Source of the DNA: Sarcocystis neurona
Lineage: Eukaryota > Apicomplexa > Conoidasida > Eucoccidiorida > Sarcocystidae
Assembly (NCBI GenBank): GCA_000727475.1
Contig: KL647299.1
Coordinates: 1,346,095-1,410,094 of the forward strand
Direction: 5' to 3'
DNA length: 64,000 nucleotides
The translations under genes were made by a program, and so were the position numbers. Below, one piece after another: positions 13,601 through 23,035 of this stretch (position 1 is the first letter of the stretch; each line of letters starts with the position of its first letter). The notes under the pieces were generated by a model. It was not told the origin of the DNA. It worked only from the letters and a program-made list of their open reading frames with translations, and ran no database searches.

Positions 13601-15795
13601 AGCGGGGGGCACACCTTACAGCCACATGACAGCAGCAGCAGCAGCAACCCGAAGGCGCCCGACGACAGGCACCGCGAGGACCAGGCGGAGCATGACAGGG
13701 AGACGGGCAAGACGAAGTGCAGGAAGAAAAGACACGGGGCGAAGAAAGACGAAGGAAAGCACCAAATGCGCCACGAAGAAAAGCGGAAGAGAATGCGTGG
13801 AAAGGGGGGGGAAGAACACGTGCGTGAGCCCGTCGTGGGGAGGCGAACGTGGGGAAGATAAGAAGATCTACAAGAGGATATAAACAGGCGGAGGACGAAG
13901 GAAAACGCGGAGAAGAACAAGAACGAGGGGGATGATAAGAAGGCTCGGAGAAAAGAGACTGCAGCAGAAGTTAACAGCAAGAGAAGGCCAGACGAAGAAG
14001 AAGTCCGTGGACAAACAGAAAAGGAGGACGCGCGCAGTCTAAATGTGATCGGCGCCGACGAACGCGAAGAAGAAGAAGCGAAGAAGGGGACACATAAGCG
14101 TAAGAGCCGTAAATATCGACACACACACAACCGCACACACAAACGCGGGGGGGGGGGGGGGCAAACACGTCGCTATAAGGAGCGCATGTCATGAAGAGAG
14201 AAGGGAAACCAGCATATATCGTTGAAAAACGGAGCACCAGGAGCAGCCGGTACGTACCGGCTGAAGCCGAAGACGCCTCCGTATATACACACAAATACAC
14301 ACACGGACGCACGTTTCTGTCCTCTTCAGAAAGAAACTCCGTACACGGTCCCGGCTGGACAGATAATATTCAACCACCTGCGTAGATATATATATTTGCG
14401 TAGGAGTAGGAGACGCACCTGTTGAAGGTGATCGGCTGCACAGACCCGGGCGACGTCTCGCGGAACAAACGAGAAAACGGCTTCTCTGCAGGACTTGTCT
14501 TTCAATTGCAGCAGGTGTACAGACACCTGAAGCATCTGGACACACGACAGCTGCAGCACCCGCAGCAACACACCCCACACACATGCACATACAAACCCCT
14601 GACTTTCGATCGGTGAAGACACCGCCATGGACAGCAGGAAATTCTACACAGAAGAAACCATCCACATCCATCTATATACATATATATTTATAGATGTGGT
14701 TACATACATACACATACACATATATATATATAGGTGTATACGTATATATCTGCATCTGCGTACACGCATGTACATGTATACACACACGTCTACGATTACT
14801 ACACATATATATAAATATCCATACAAGCATGTACGCATATATGCCCACGGAGATATATACACCCCTTCACATACTTACACAGACATATATGTACATAAAC
14901 ACATATATCTACGTATATATGTGCAACAAGTGAGCGCTTGCCAAACGGGTCTGCAGACCTGCATGTAGACACGGGTAGACATGTCTGTGGATTTAAAAAC
15001 ATACCAATCGTAAGGACATAAATACATTAAAAAATTCATACACACGTATATGCATGTATATGTGTCTGTGCACATATACACATGCATATACGTGAAGACT
15101 GACGTATACACACATATATATATGTGAAGGTTGATGTGTATATATATACATATATATGCTAAGATTGATGTGTGTGTGTATATAGATATATAGGGCGAGC
15201 CGTCGGAATATACGTAGTAATTTCTACATACATATGTGTACACAAAGAGACTGCAACGCACATGTCCGTTGTTTCAACACGGGCTGTTGCACGTGCCATA
15301 GTGACACTGGCGATAGATACAGATACACTGATATACATCTGTATACGGTCTACGTACACCTATACATATATATATATATATATGTTGGAGTCACCCGTAT
15401 ACATACATGTGTATATATATATATATGTAGGTTTGCATCCGTGTAAGTACATATACACAAGCGTATCTATATTGGGGCATATAATAACACATGTAAATGA
15501 GTCTGTGTACAAATTCAAAGGCACGTGGCAGCAAGACGGTTAAAAAAGCAGCAGCCCCTTCGTGGCAGCGTGTGACGAAGAGAAACGGCAGCAAAAACAG
15601 CAGAGCCGCGTCACGCAGCAGCGCGCACGGCGGAACAGCAGCAGCGGTAACGCGAGCGAAGTGGAACGCAGCAGCGCAGCACCGCGTCCAGCAAGCAGGC
15701 AGCAGCAACAGCAGTAGGACACCAGCAGGCCCGCACGCCGCCGCACAGCAGCAAACATCGATAAAGGGCAGCAGCAACTGCCATACGTGCACAGC

Positions 15796-15845
<50 letters not shown>

Positions 15846-18800
15846 GCAGCAGCAGCAGCAGCAACCGACCCGCAGCAGCTGCAGCAGCAGCAGCTGTCGC
15901 CTCAGGACGCTAAAAGGCCGCGCAGGAGAACCGGCTGCAGCAGCAGCCTTATGCAACGCACAAGAGCGGCACCGCGTGCCGCAGCACCACATGTGGATAG
16001 AAGAACGCGACGCAGCACCAGTCGCAACAGCAGCAGCTCTCGACAGGAACAACAGCAGCCGTCGCAACAGCCGCAATAACAACAGCAGGACGCGTCCACA
16101 GAACCTGCCCCAGCAGCAGCGCAGGAGGCGCCAACAGAAGCTGCCGCAGCAGCGGCAGGATGCGCCAGCAGGCGCTGCCGCAGCACCAGCATGGCATGGC
16201 AACAGACGCTGCCGCAGCACCAGCATGGCATGCCAACAGAAGCTGCCGCAGCAGCACCAGCGACAGCAGCAGCAGTAAAAGCTGCAGTTCGGCAATTACC
16301 TGCTGGCGGCGTCTGAGAAGAAGCAGCGTGGTGAGAAGAGCCTGCCGGGTGCAGGGGTGCAGTGTCGCAGAGAAGCCGGTGAGCAGCTGCAAGACTGTGC
16401 CCACGAGCTCTGCCGAATAATCTCTGCTGCTGTTGCCCCTGGCTACGTCGCTGGTGCTGCCGCAGCTGGTGGGTGTAAACGAGAGGAAAGGAACCGAAGA
16501 AGGAGAAGATGCGGAGGCAGATGCAGTAGCAGCAGCAGGAGCGAGGCCGCCGAGAACAGGCAGGCCGGGCCACAGCGGGAGCTCTGCACTGCCGTCAGAA
16601 GCAGCAGCAGCAGCCAGCTCTGCTGCTTCGGCCGCAGCAGCAGCCGCAGCGTTCGACGTCGCCGAGGGAGAGAGCGCACTTCCACGCTTTCTTTTGTTCG
16701 CCTGCGCTGCTGCAGCGCCTCTGTCGAAAAATGGACGAGGACTATAATATGGCGCGGTCTGAAAGAAAGCAGCAGGGAGCAGCACAAGCAGAAGGAAGTG
16801 CGTCCATCTCTGCGTAGCGCAGCTGCTGCTGCGGTGTGGACGGCGCAGGTGAACCGCAGCAGTAACACGTGAGGCAGCAGCTGCAGCCGCGCCGCAGCAG
16901 CACGAAAACAGCTGCAGCAAGACAAAGCACGGGAGGCCAGAGCAGAAGCAGCAGCAAAATATCTTGCACCACAGAATGCAGCAGCACCAGTAGATAGGTG
17001 ACGGCTGCACCAGCAGCCGCAGTGGGGTCTGCAGCAGCGCAAGAGGGAGCAGCAGATAGGCGGCAGCAGCAGCAGGTGCGCGCCAGCGGCAGCAGCAGCA
17101 GCAGGTGCGCGCCAGCCGCAGCAGCGGCATCCGCAGCAGGCGCCCGGCTGAACGTGGTACCGACACATGCACACGTGGAGCTGCAAGGAGGTCAGCAACA
17201 GCAACTAAAAAGGCGGCAGGACCAGCAGGACAAGCAGCAGGGCACCAGATATGCAAGCAGAGAAAAGAATGAGCGGGACCAGCAGACAGGGAGGGTTCCG
17301 TTGAGGCCCTAGAAAGAGCAGCAGTAGCACGTGTCGCACCGCACAGGGCACCCGAAGCAGCAGCACAGACCGCAGCAGCAACAAAGGCAGCACCGGCAGC
17401 AGAGGCAGGGCAGCACCAGAAGCAGCAGCAGAAAGCAGTAGTAACAGCAGTGGCAGCAAAAGAAGCAGCAACAACAGTAGCATCAGCCACAGCAGCAGCG
17501 GCACCAGACGTTGTAGCTGAAATGCCACCAGCAGCAGGGAGACACACACACACGGCAACATTTAACTCTTGAGAGACGGACTGCTGCGGCGTCTTCGTTG
17601 CTCGCTGCCGTAGCGCAGCAAAAGCAGCAGCTACAACCGCAGCAGCAGCAGCAGGACTTGCAGTAAAGGCAGCAGCACCAGCAATTTTTAAAGCAGCAGC
17701 CGCAGTGTGTACTGCAGGCGGTAGCTGCAGCAGCAGCACGGGGAACAGGAGCTGCAGCAGCAGCAGTAATGGCGGCAACAAACAAGCGCAGTAACAGCTA
17801 CCGCACCAGCAACGAGCAGGATCACCGCCGACGACGCAGCAGCAGCCCCAGCAGCACACTCCGCTGTGCGCAAACGAGCAGCAACTCCACTAGTCAACGA
17901 AAGCAGCAGCAGTAACCGCAGCAGCAGGAAAGACGGCAACAGCAGCAGTAACCGCAGCAGCAGGAAAGACGGCAACAGCAGCAGTAACCGCAGCAGCAGG
18001 AAAGACGGCAACAGCAGCAGTAACCGCAGCAGCAGCTGTAACAGCAGCGGCAGCACGGAAGATGGCAACGGCAGCGGTAACCGCAGCAGCAACTGTAACA
18101 GCAGCATCAGCAGCATGAAAGATGGCAGCAGCGGCAGTAACCGCGGTGGCAGCTGTAACAGCAACGGCGGCACTAACAGCAGCAGCAGTAACTGCAGCAG
18201 CAGTTAAGCCAGGTCCAGCAGTCGTAAGCAGAGGGACACGGTAGCCGTGTCGAAGCAGGGGAGTAAACCCAGCGGCGGCGGCAGCAAGAAGGAAAAGTGT
18301 AGCCGCGTCCTTCGAACAGTTGGCATAAGACGTGACCGCGACGTACATGCGCGAGGAACATGAGCAGCTGCTGCAGTTCCTTTGCTTGTCGATGTGGCTG
18401 CTGCTGCAGCGCAACAGCCAGTGCTTGAAATTGTGTGAACTGCAGCTGGAACTCGCCTGCGTATGCTTCAGCATCTCTCTTGATATTGTTCTGCAGGCAA
18501 CAGCATCAGCAGCAACCGCGTCACCCGCATCCGCAGCAGTAGCAGCAGTCCCAACGTGGCTCGCCCGGCGGTGTTCTCCCCATAGTGCCGCAGCAGCTGC
18601 TGCACCCCCGCGCCCTCCCACACAGCGCGGCAACAGCAGCAGCAGGACCCGCACGCAGACACGCAGGAGCACACGAGCAGCAGCAGCAGCAACAGCGGCA
18701 GCAGTGGCAACAGCAGCCGCAGCGACAGCAGCAGCAGTAGGGACAGCGGCACCAGTCGCGTCAGCAGGAGCGACAGCGACAGCGGTAGCTGCAGCAGGGT

Positions 18801-21800
18801 CGTGGGCCGCTGAGGCAACCGCAGAGGGGCAGCAGCAGCAGTCGCGCGGCTACAGCAACACGAGTGGCCGGGTGCAGCAGTCGCAGCAGGCGATGCAACA
18901 ACTGCGCACGCGAGACGGCAGCAGCCACGGCGCACAGCAGCCGACATGCGAAGAGAGAGAAAAATAAGAGGAGAGACTCGTGCGCTGCCTTAGTCTTCTC
19001 CCATGATGGGGAAGTGCAACGACTTACGCAATTATTGGCACACTCGTAGATAAAGCAGCAAAGGAAGCACCGCAGAAAACACCGGTGGGGAACTTCCATC
19101 TGCACGAGTCTTGCCCTCCCCTTCCCAACTGGAGGAAGACACAGATGCGGCCGAGGCGCAGCAAGTGAAGCGCATGCGTGTTAGTATACATATACGTACA
19201 CGGAAGTGCGTGTATATATGTATACGTATATATACATACATACACGTATACATACATATACATATACATACATACACATATACATATACATATACATACA
19301 TATACATATACATACATGTACGTATACACACAACACATGTATACATTCGTATACACATACCTACATATATATACACATACGTGCGCATACATACATATAA
19401 ATATACACGCACATGCATATACGTACACACATCCATACATACACATACATACATCATATATGCCTACACACGTGTATGTACATACATATACATGTAACAC
19501 TCACACCCATGCACACATACATACATACATACAAATACTTCTACATACACATATATACATGTGTGCTGGGCTACACAGACGCATTCATACATCGCTATCC
19601 TTACATATATATATATATATATGTAGAGAACGCACGAAGATAGATAGAGAAGTAGTACGTTGCGCATGCATGTATACAAGACGTATATGCGCAGGTTGAT
19701 TTTGTCGCTTCTGCAGGGTGCACTGCCCTACGTGAATCTGCAGAAATGATGGGCAGGACTCTACACGTGAATCTGCGGAACGCGCAGCGAGGTGCCCCAC
19801 GTAAATCCGTGAAATTGCCGACCACACACGAAATTTTTCTTCTGAATGTGCATTTTGCCGGCCAGGGAGAACCCCAGCACCTCTACGTATACATACATAC
19901 ATACATACAGACGCACAAATGCGAGCGGAGAAGAGAGAGCGCTGTAAATATATATACATATAGAAAGGAAGGCAGCGAGTGATAACATATATATAGGAAT
20001 AGAAGGATAGATACTTTCTCTTGTACACATAGATATGTATGGAGAGGGAAACATACGTCTATATATACATATATATACATACGTCTAAATATGTATATAT
20101 AGAGAGAGAGACGAATGGAGACATGTGTTCATGTATAGATACATATGTATAGGGAGGGACGCATACACACGTATGTATGTACATATATATGTATACATGA
20201 ATAGCGCAATATATATAGGAGGATATGGAAACGTATGTGTATACATGTACATATATGGTAAGAAAGATACTGAGGAACACACACACACACACATACAGAC
20301 AGACAACTCTATGTGTCTACATGAAAGGGGCAGTACAAATATATATGCATGCAGAAATGGGAATGTACGTATGTAGACATATTAAGAAAAAGACGGAGGA
20401 ACACACAGACAGATATCTATAGAGATGGATATCTATACAGATGGATGTCTATAGAGACGGATGTCTATATACGTGTATGAGAAGTGATGTCTGCAAAACA
20501 GAGAAACACAGAGACGGATGTCTATACAGATGGATATCTATAGAGATGGATGTCTACAGAGATGGATGTCTATAAAGAGGGACGTCTATAGAGACGATGC
20601 CTATAGAGACGGATGTCTATACAGATGGATATCTATAGAAATGGATATCTATAGAGACGGCCGCGTATATACGTGTGTATGGGAGGTGGTGTTTCGATGT
20701 TTTTGTGCGAGGATATTTGCATGCATGTCTCTCTGCGAAGGAGAGGCCCGAAACGAGCGAACTTTTCGGGGGGCCACAACAGCAAAAAGAGGACTTTCAG
20801 TCGATAGGGGGGGTCTCCCTAATTGACTTCTCTCCCCCCCTGAAATCTTCCAAAACTGGCCACATGTGTCGCTGCTGCCACACACGTACGGCTTCACATG
20901 CGTCCCCATCTATTTATCCCCACGTGAAGAATACATGCATACGTAGTACTGCTCGGTCTGCACATACACACATGTACACGGCTTCTTCTTCGTAATTGTA
21001 TGTAAGCATGTGCAGTACTGCTCGGCCGTCGAGACAGCTTCTTCGTGAAATACTTGGAGGTGAGCAGCTGCTTCGTAGACTGCAGACACGTTGCTTCATA
21101 TAAGACACGTACGTCGTGCGTCATATAAGGGGACTTCTACATACCGTTCGGCATTTACATGCATATGGAGAGATATATATGGAGGGACTTACACACACAT
21201 ATACCGGTCAATAGTTGTATATGTACACATTGACGTGCATATGTGTGTAGACGTGTAGAGGGACTTCGAGGGACTTATACGTACACTGTTCAGGATGACG
21301 TGTATATACGTAGATGTATATATATACATATATATGTAGAGGGACACACACATACTGTTTGATACAACATTAGTGTATATATACGTAGATTCACAATACT
21401 GGATGTGCTCATATACACAGAGATATTGCTTCATATAAGATGTGTATCTTCATACAGTGCTGACGTTTCTATACACTTCTCCAGGGCTAGTATGTGTATC
21501 TGTGTGTGTATACTAGCCCTCATGGGATACATGCCTGTACATATATATGTATACAAATCTTGCTTCGTATATCACATACGGCAGTTTTACGTACATATAT
21601 ATGTATATACGCCTATTCCCGAAAACGGACACGCACGTTGCTGTCCCTCTCTATATATCGTGTGAAAGACGTATATATGTGTATATGGACGGCTTATATA
21701 TACGTAGATATACATCTACGCACACGTCTCTCCAAAGCCACACACACAGAGAGAGACAGAGAGAGGCAGGTATCCACAGAATAAGCGCATGCACGTGCGT

Positions 21801-22074
21801 CTACTACTGCATATAACAGTCCACACGCAGAGGACGCCGTATATATATCTGTCCACGAACACGCATATATACACATATAGAGAGACAGAGAAATAGGCGC
21901 CGTGATGGCAAAGGGAACAGTTCGTCGTGGAAGGGGCACCTGAAGCAGGGGCAGCGAAAGAGGCACCGCGCGAGACTCGCTGCTGCTGCCTGCGGCTCCA
22001 TCCGCACCGTCCAAGTTCTCGAGCTTCGCTGCTGCAGCAGCAGCAACTTTCTTTCCGCGTGACAATCCCGTCAT
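1..22074 (-). CDS. SDA1: SDA1 family protein (60S ribosome biogenesis/export factor), 11 exons resolved, 3' end off the window
   Basis: Sda1 (SDAD1 in animals) is a nucleolar/nuclear HEAT-like protein needed for late 60S pre-ribosome maturation and export. Exons in transcript order: 22074-21940, 18490-18347, 16758-16300, 14550-14419, 13574-13266, 11574-11404, 9461-9341, 7603-7485, 4970-4800, 2289-2083, 1042-658. They total 784 codons and all codon phases agree. Family landmarks appear in the right order: LPLLQ/NNIKRD at the first junction, QLLMFLAH, KDKSCREAVF, YDPQALAEKLF, LLNFYPFMQ, AHEMVPPLEL, GLNA/ITEICSRAPL and RGKEAALALQQ, then an acidic tract. The start ATG (22074) follows a pyrimidine-rich leader. 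Insertions unlike yeast or human are an Ala/Ser/Pro-rich stretch of about 110 residues in exon 3 and a Gly10 run in exon 5. The basic C-terminal region is missing because the window ends. Family assignment is very secure; the exon 3 and exon 8 starts and the end of exon 11 are the least certain boundaries. Confidence 0.93.
365..434 (-). CDS. SDA1: Tentative SDA1 exon 12
   Basis: The frame reads AALFREELRRQERKQKG then TQATKT, which resembles the basic helix before the family C-terminal ST.R(V/I)LT motif. The phase fits exon 11 (one base plus two), but the acceptor (TAGTAGAG) and donor (AAGAC/GTGTAT) are both weak. No recognisable C-terminal exon lies further left. Confidence 0.28.
658..1042 (-). 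CDS. SDA1: SDA1 exon 11 (aa 657-784), acidic region
   Basis: The acceptor GGGGGCAG precedes VAELEFGKFSPAADIAGAEE, matching the family YGE...IPGAE segment. A Gln5 run follows, then about 60 almost uninterrupted Asp/Glu residues encoded by a GAAGAC/GAGGAA repeat (760-905), then a KRRK patch. The proposed donor GATAC/GTGAGG at 657 leaves one base; the acidic tract makes this end less certain than the start. Confidence 0.8.
1043..2082 (-). repeat. SDA1 intron 10: private tandem array plus an atypical sense-CAG tract
   Basis: About three degenerate copies of a unit reading TTAATATGCCTGTCTTRCACA, with AGCCATACACAT downstream, at about 1275-1335, 1355-1410 and 1436-1500, separated by TA runs. Positions 1788-2070 are CTG-rich on plus, i.e. 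CAG-rich on the sense strand; this is the one clear exception to the exon-CAG/intron-CTG rule. Joining exon 10 to exon 11 directly aligns well with the family, so I treat it as intron. Confidence 0.6.
2083..2289 (-). CDS. SDA1: SDA1 exon 10 (aa 588-656)
   Basis: Acceptor CTGCTGCCGCAG. Encodes EICSRAPLCMTPELLADLIE, KGKSTLLAARSLMNLYRDV and RGKEAALALQQDQ, ending at CAG/GTGAGA, phase 0. This is the best conserved block of the gene and the clearest family identifier. Confidence 0.95.
2290..4799 (-). repeat. SDA1 intron 9: sense-CTG tract plus TGGTCCTA tandem units
   Basis: Positions 2293-2610 are (CAG)n-like on plus, i.e. CTG/TGC on the sense strand next to the exon 10 acceptor. At 3038-3345 about five degenerate units begin CTGGTCCTAYACCGA or a close variant, separated by (TA)n. 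The remainder to 4799 is mostly TATATG/TACATA microsatellite, with GAGAGA at about 4430. No coding evidence. Confidence 0.6.
4800..4970 (-). CDS. SDA1: SDA1 exon 9 (aa 531-587)
   Basis: Acceptor CCTTCCAACAG. Encodes KYLLPQQRVISSLLAYTATA and AHEMVPPLEL and ends EEVISLGLNA at GCG/GTATGT, phase 0. Joins directly to ITEICSRAPL of exon 10, as in the family GINAIKEI...CPL motif. Confidence 0.92.
5081..5282. repeat. GGAGAC/GGGAGACA minisatellite
   Basis: Purine-only strand composed of GGAGAC and AGGGAGAC units with regular periodicity, almost no pyrimidine except the unit C. It is inside SDA1 intron 8. Confidence 0.85.
6454..6471. repeat. 18-bp perfect palindrome GGGGTGTACGTACACCCC
   Basis: Perfect inverted repeat in SDA1 intron 8. 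Its 12-bp core GTGTACGTACAC recurs at 24281-24292, 25670-25681 and 25829-25840, three of which lie in the SDA1/PDCD2 divergent interval. Confidence 0.7.
7485..7603 (-). CDS. SDA1: SDA1 exon 8 (aa 491-530)
   Basis: Encodes LLNLLSRLIGHHKLLLLNFY and ends FYPFMQ at CAG/GTCAGT. It must start in phase 1 to join exon 7. GCTGCACAG at 7604 does this; a GAG acceptor six bases further into the exon is also in phase and cannot be excluded. Confidence 0.85.
7604..9340 (-). repeat. SDA1 intron 7: microsatellites and a GCTGGTATGTATCTCTCTCT array
   Basis: Positions 7700-8030 are purine-rich and non-repetitive on plus. Positions 8270-8750 are TA/CATA microsatellite. Positions 9077-9305 hold alternating units reading GCTGGTATGTATCTCTCTCT and ACTGAGATGTATCTCTCTCT with (TA)n linkers, about 50-60 bp apart, ending just before the exon 7 donor. 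Confidence 0.6.
9341..9461 (-). CDS. SDA1: SDA1 exon 7 (aa 451-490)
   Basis: The acceptor ACATGCAG precedes KRIGRKQQRVEQ. The exon ends SLYDPQALAEKLF plus one base at TTCT/GTAAGA. YDPQALAEKL corresponds to the family HDPQDFAEKL motif. Confidence 0.88.
9462..11403 (-). repeat. SDA1 intron 6: sense-CTG tract and GAGAGTTCCCTGA modules
   Basis: Positions 9480-10430 are CAG/GCA-rich on plus, hence CTG/TGC-rich on the sense strand, abutting the exon 7 acceptor. The open frames there are Gln/Ala/Ser shadows. Positions 10530-10690 contain three GAGAGTTCCCTGASGAGTAC-like units. Positions 10990-11200 contain about 70-bp units around ATACAAAGCAGTRTATGTAC with TA linkers. Confidence 0.6.
11404..11574 (-). 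CDS. SDA1: SDA1 exon 6 (aa 394-450)
   Basis: An in-frame TGA just upstream fixes the start after GCGAGCGCAG. Encodes an acidic EGGEEEEDAS patch followed by basic KQLLKKKAGISKKSAAAKRK, ending KQAQ at CAG/GTACTC, phase 0. This is the acidic-then-lysine-rich loop typical of SDA1. Confidence 0.85.
11575..13265 (-). repeat. SDA1 intron 5: five-copy GCAAAYAAATRCAGAGAGAGAG module
   Basis: Five degenerate copies at about 12178-12235, 12330-12380, 12480-12525, 12548-12592 and 12643-12690 share a GCRAANAAAYGCAGAGAGAG core followed by GAGACTRTAMACAT, separated by TATACATA runs. Positions 11690-11925 are CAG-rich on plus (CTG on sense), close to the exon 6 acceptor. Confidence 0.6.
13266..13574 (-). CDS. 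SDA1: SDA1 exon 5 (aa 291-393) with a Gly10 tract
   Basis: Acceptor GGTGTGCGCAG. Encodes IFPRVVGPLLFRLLLKPPS and LALGTLVAIYKQ, then an insertion of about 30 residues containing KKRR and ten glycines. Conserved sequence resumes at NLQKLVNAVA and ends FLLGEIQ at CAG/GTAACA, phase 0. Confidence 0.87.
13575..14418 (-). other. SDA1 intron 4, including a 15-base G run
   Basis: A short (CAG)n on plus at 13590-13640 is CTG on the sense strand just inside the acceptor. Positions 13660-14100 are purine-rich on plus, making the intron pyrimidine-rich in the sense direction. Positions 14147-14161 are fifteen consecutive G on plus, preceded by a CACACA tract. Confidence 0.6.
14419..14550 (-). CDS. SDA1: SDA1 exon 4 (aa 247-290)
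   Basis: Acceptor GGTGCTGCAG. Encodes LSCVQMLQVSVHLLQLKDKS and ends ADHLQQ at CAG/GTGCGT, phase 0. The length matches the family LLELFFELLRCHDK segment residue for residue. Confidence 0.85.
14551..16299 (-). repeat. SDA1 intron 3: microsatellites, (CA)n and sense-CTG tract
   Basis: Positions 14660-15480 are TATACATA microsatellite, with GTGAAGRYTGATGTGTATAT repeats near 15090-15180. Positions 15794-15844 are a (CA)n tract with one interruption. Positions 15540-16280 are CAG/GCA-rich on plus (CTG/TGC on sense), containing four near-copies of GCCGCAGCACCAGCATGGCA-type sequence around 16150-16260. Confidence 0.6.
15794..15844. repeat. (CA)n microsatellite
   Basis: About 25 CA dinucleotides with one AAA interruption, in SDA1 intron 3. 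Confidence 0.95.
16300..16758 (-). CDS. SDA1: SDA1 exon 3 (aa 94-246) with a low-complexity insertion
   Basis: A strong acceptor (CTGCTTTCTTTCAG) precedes TAPYYSPRPFF, which matches the family ISHCYPEYL region. An Ala/Ser/Pro-rich insertion of about 110 residues follows. Conserved sequence then resumes at ELVGTVLQLL and ends TLLLLRRRQQ at CAG/GTAATT, phase 0. The insertion stays open in frame across 459 bp and carries GCA/GCT codons typical of homopolymer repeats here. Confidence 0.8.
16759..18346 (-). repeat. SDA1 intron 2: CTG-rich on the sense strand, with a 36-bp tandem repeat
   Basis: Nearly the whole intron is GCA/CAG on plus, i.e. TGC/CTG on the sense strand, and opens a long Cys/Leu/Ala reading frame that has no protein character. 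Four copies of a 36-bp unit (AGCAGCAGTAACCGCAGCAG then CAGGAAAGACGGCAAC) lie at about 17905-18045. Confidence 0.65.
17905..18045. repeat. 36-bp tandem repeat, four copies
   Basis: The first three copies are nearly identical; the fourth diverges after CGCAGCAGC. It lies in SDA1 intron 2. The period is a multiple of three, so it produces a repeated Ser/Asn/Arg frame that should not be taken as a gene. Confidence 0.85.
18347..18490 (-). CDS. SDA1: SDA1 exon 2 (aa 46-93)
   Basis: Acceptor TTGCCTGCAG; an in-frame TGA lies just upstream, so the acceptor position is forced. Encodes NNIKRDAEAYAGEF and ends QQLLMFLAH at a GCAT/GTACGT donor, phase 0. Aligns with the family segment that ends in LVMFMAQ. 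Confidence 0.88.
18491..21939 (-). repeat. SDA1 intron 1: sense-CTG tract, microsatellites and two tandem arrays
   Basis: Positions 18500-18950 are CAG-rich on plus (CTG on sense), next to the exon 2 acceptor. Positions 19180-19660 are a (TATACATACA)n-type microsatellite. Positions 20411-20660 are a minisatellite of about 16-bp units. Positions 21130-21430 have about 90-bp units beginning GAGGGACTTAYACRYACA. Positions 19690-19880 and 20690-21120 are unique sequence without a supported gene. Confidence 0.6.
20411..20660. repeat. Minisatellite with a 16-bp unit (GAYGGATRTCTATASA)
   Basis: At least ten units, in two blocks interrupted at about 20470-20510. Most units are exactly 16 bp, with single-base variants. 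It lies in SDA1 intron 1. Confidence 0.85.
21940..22074 (-). CDS. SDA1: SDA1 exon 1 (aa 1-45)
   Basis: ATG at 22074. Encodes MTGLSRGKK, an Ala run, and ends LSLPLLQ at a CAG/GTGCCC donor, phase 0. The LPLLQ end joins directly to NNIKRD of exon 2, reproducing the N-terminal LPQLQN.IKRDP signature of the family. Confidence 0.85.
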
Positions 22075-23035
22075 CTTCCCGCGCGCGACAAAGCAGAAGA
22101 AGAAGCCGAAGAAGAAGAGGGACGGGAAGCAGAAGACGCCGAAGAAGACGAAGAGGGGCAGCAGCAGGAGCGGACGTGCTGGATCTCTTCTGTGCGGGTG
22201 TGTGTGTGGCGAGGAAGAGTCGAAGCATTGGCAGGACGCAGCGAGTTGTCGTCTGCGTTGGTATTCGCGAAGAAGCGGAAGACGCGGAGGAGACACAGAA
22301 ATGGCTCTGCTGAAAGGAAAACGACGTCAGAGAGGACCTACAAACTACTGCAAGTCTTTTCTCTCTATTTCTTGCAGCCCCAATAGCAGCTGTTGCTGTG
22401 CTTCTCGCTCCACTCGTGCTGCTCCTCCTCTCTTCCTGCTCCTCCTCTCTTCCTGCTGCTGCTCTCTTCCTGCTGTTCTACTCCTGCTGCTCTCTTCCTG
22501 CTGCTGCTCACTGCCTGCTGCTGCAGCACCAGCCGTCCCGCTCCTGAAGCTCTTGTCCCTCCAGCTGCTGCAGCTGTCCGATTGGTGCTGTTCAGTTGTC
22601 GCTGCTGCAGCTCTGGCTGAGGAGCTGCTGCCGCTGCTGAGAACCTGCAGCCGGAGAAACGCTGGCAGTGTGACGTCGGCGCGGGCGCGGCTGCTGCTGC
22701 TGCTGACTCTCCTTTCCCTGTTGCGAGACGTCTGCCGCCGTTGCTGCTGGCGCTGCTTCTGACGTGCGTCGCTCCTGGTGTGGCCGCTGTTGCATGCACC
22801 GCAGCAGACGCTGCTGCTGCAGGAGCCTGCGGGGCGCTTCTGAGCGTGTCCGTGGCTGCTGCTCTCCTGCTGCCTCTGTCGCTACGAGACCGTTTCCACG
22901 CGGCAGCAGAGTTTGCTCTTCCGCAGAACTTTCTTTTCCTTCGCCTCTCTGCTGTCTCGTCGCGCTGCTGTTCCTCCTCCTCGAAACGCGGCTTCTGCGC
23001 GTGTCACTCTGCCTCACACTGACAGTCCAACGGCT

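Noticed and set aside
15787..15850. Possible CRISPR-like regular array or telomeric repeat
   Set aside because: It is a plain (CA)n microsatellite. No TTTAGGG/CCCTAAA telomere units were noticed, and no spaced direct repeats of CRISPR type.
15949..17859. A 636-codon open frame on minus, very rich in Cys, Leu and Ala
   Set aside because: It covers SDA1 introns 2-3 and exon 3. Outside exon 3 its composition is entirely that of TGC/CTG repeats, with no domain.
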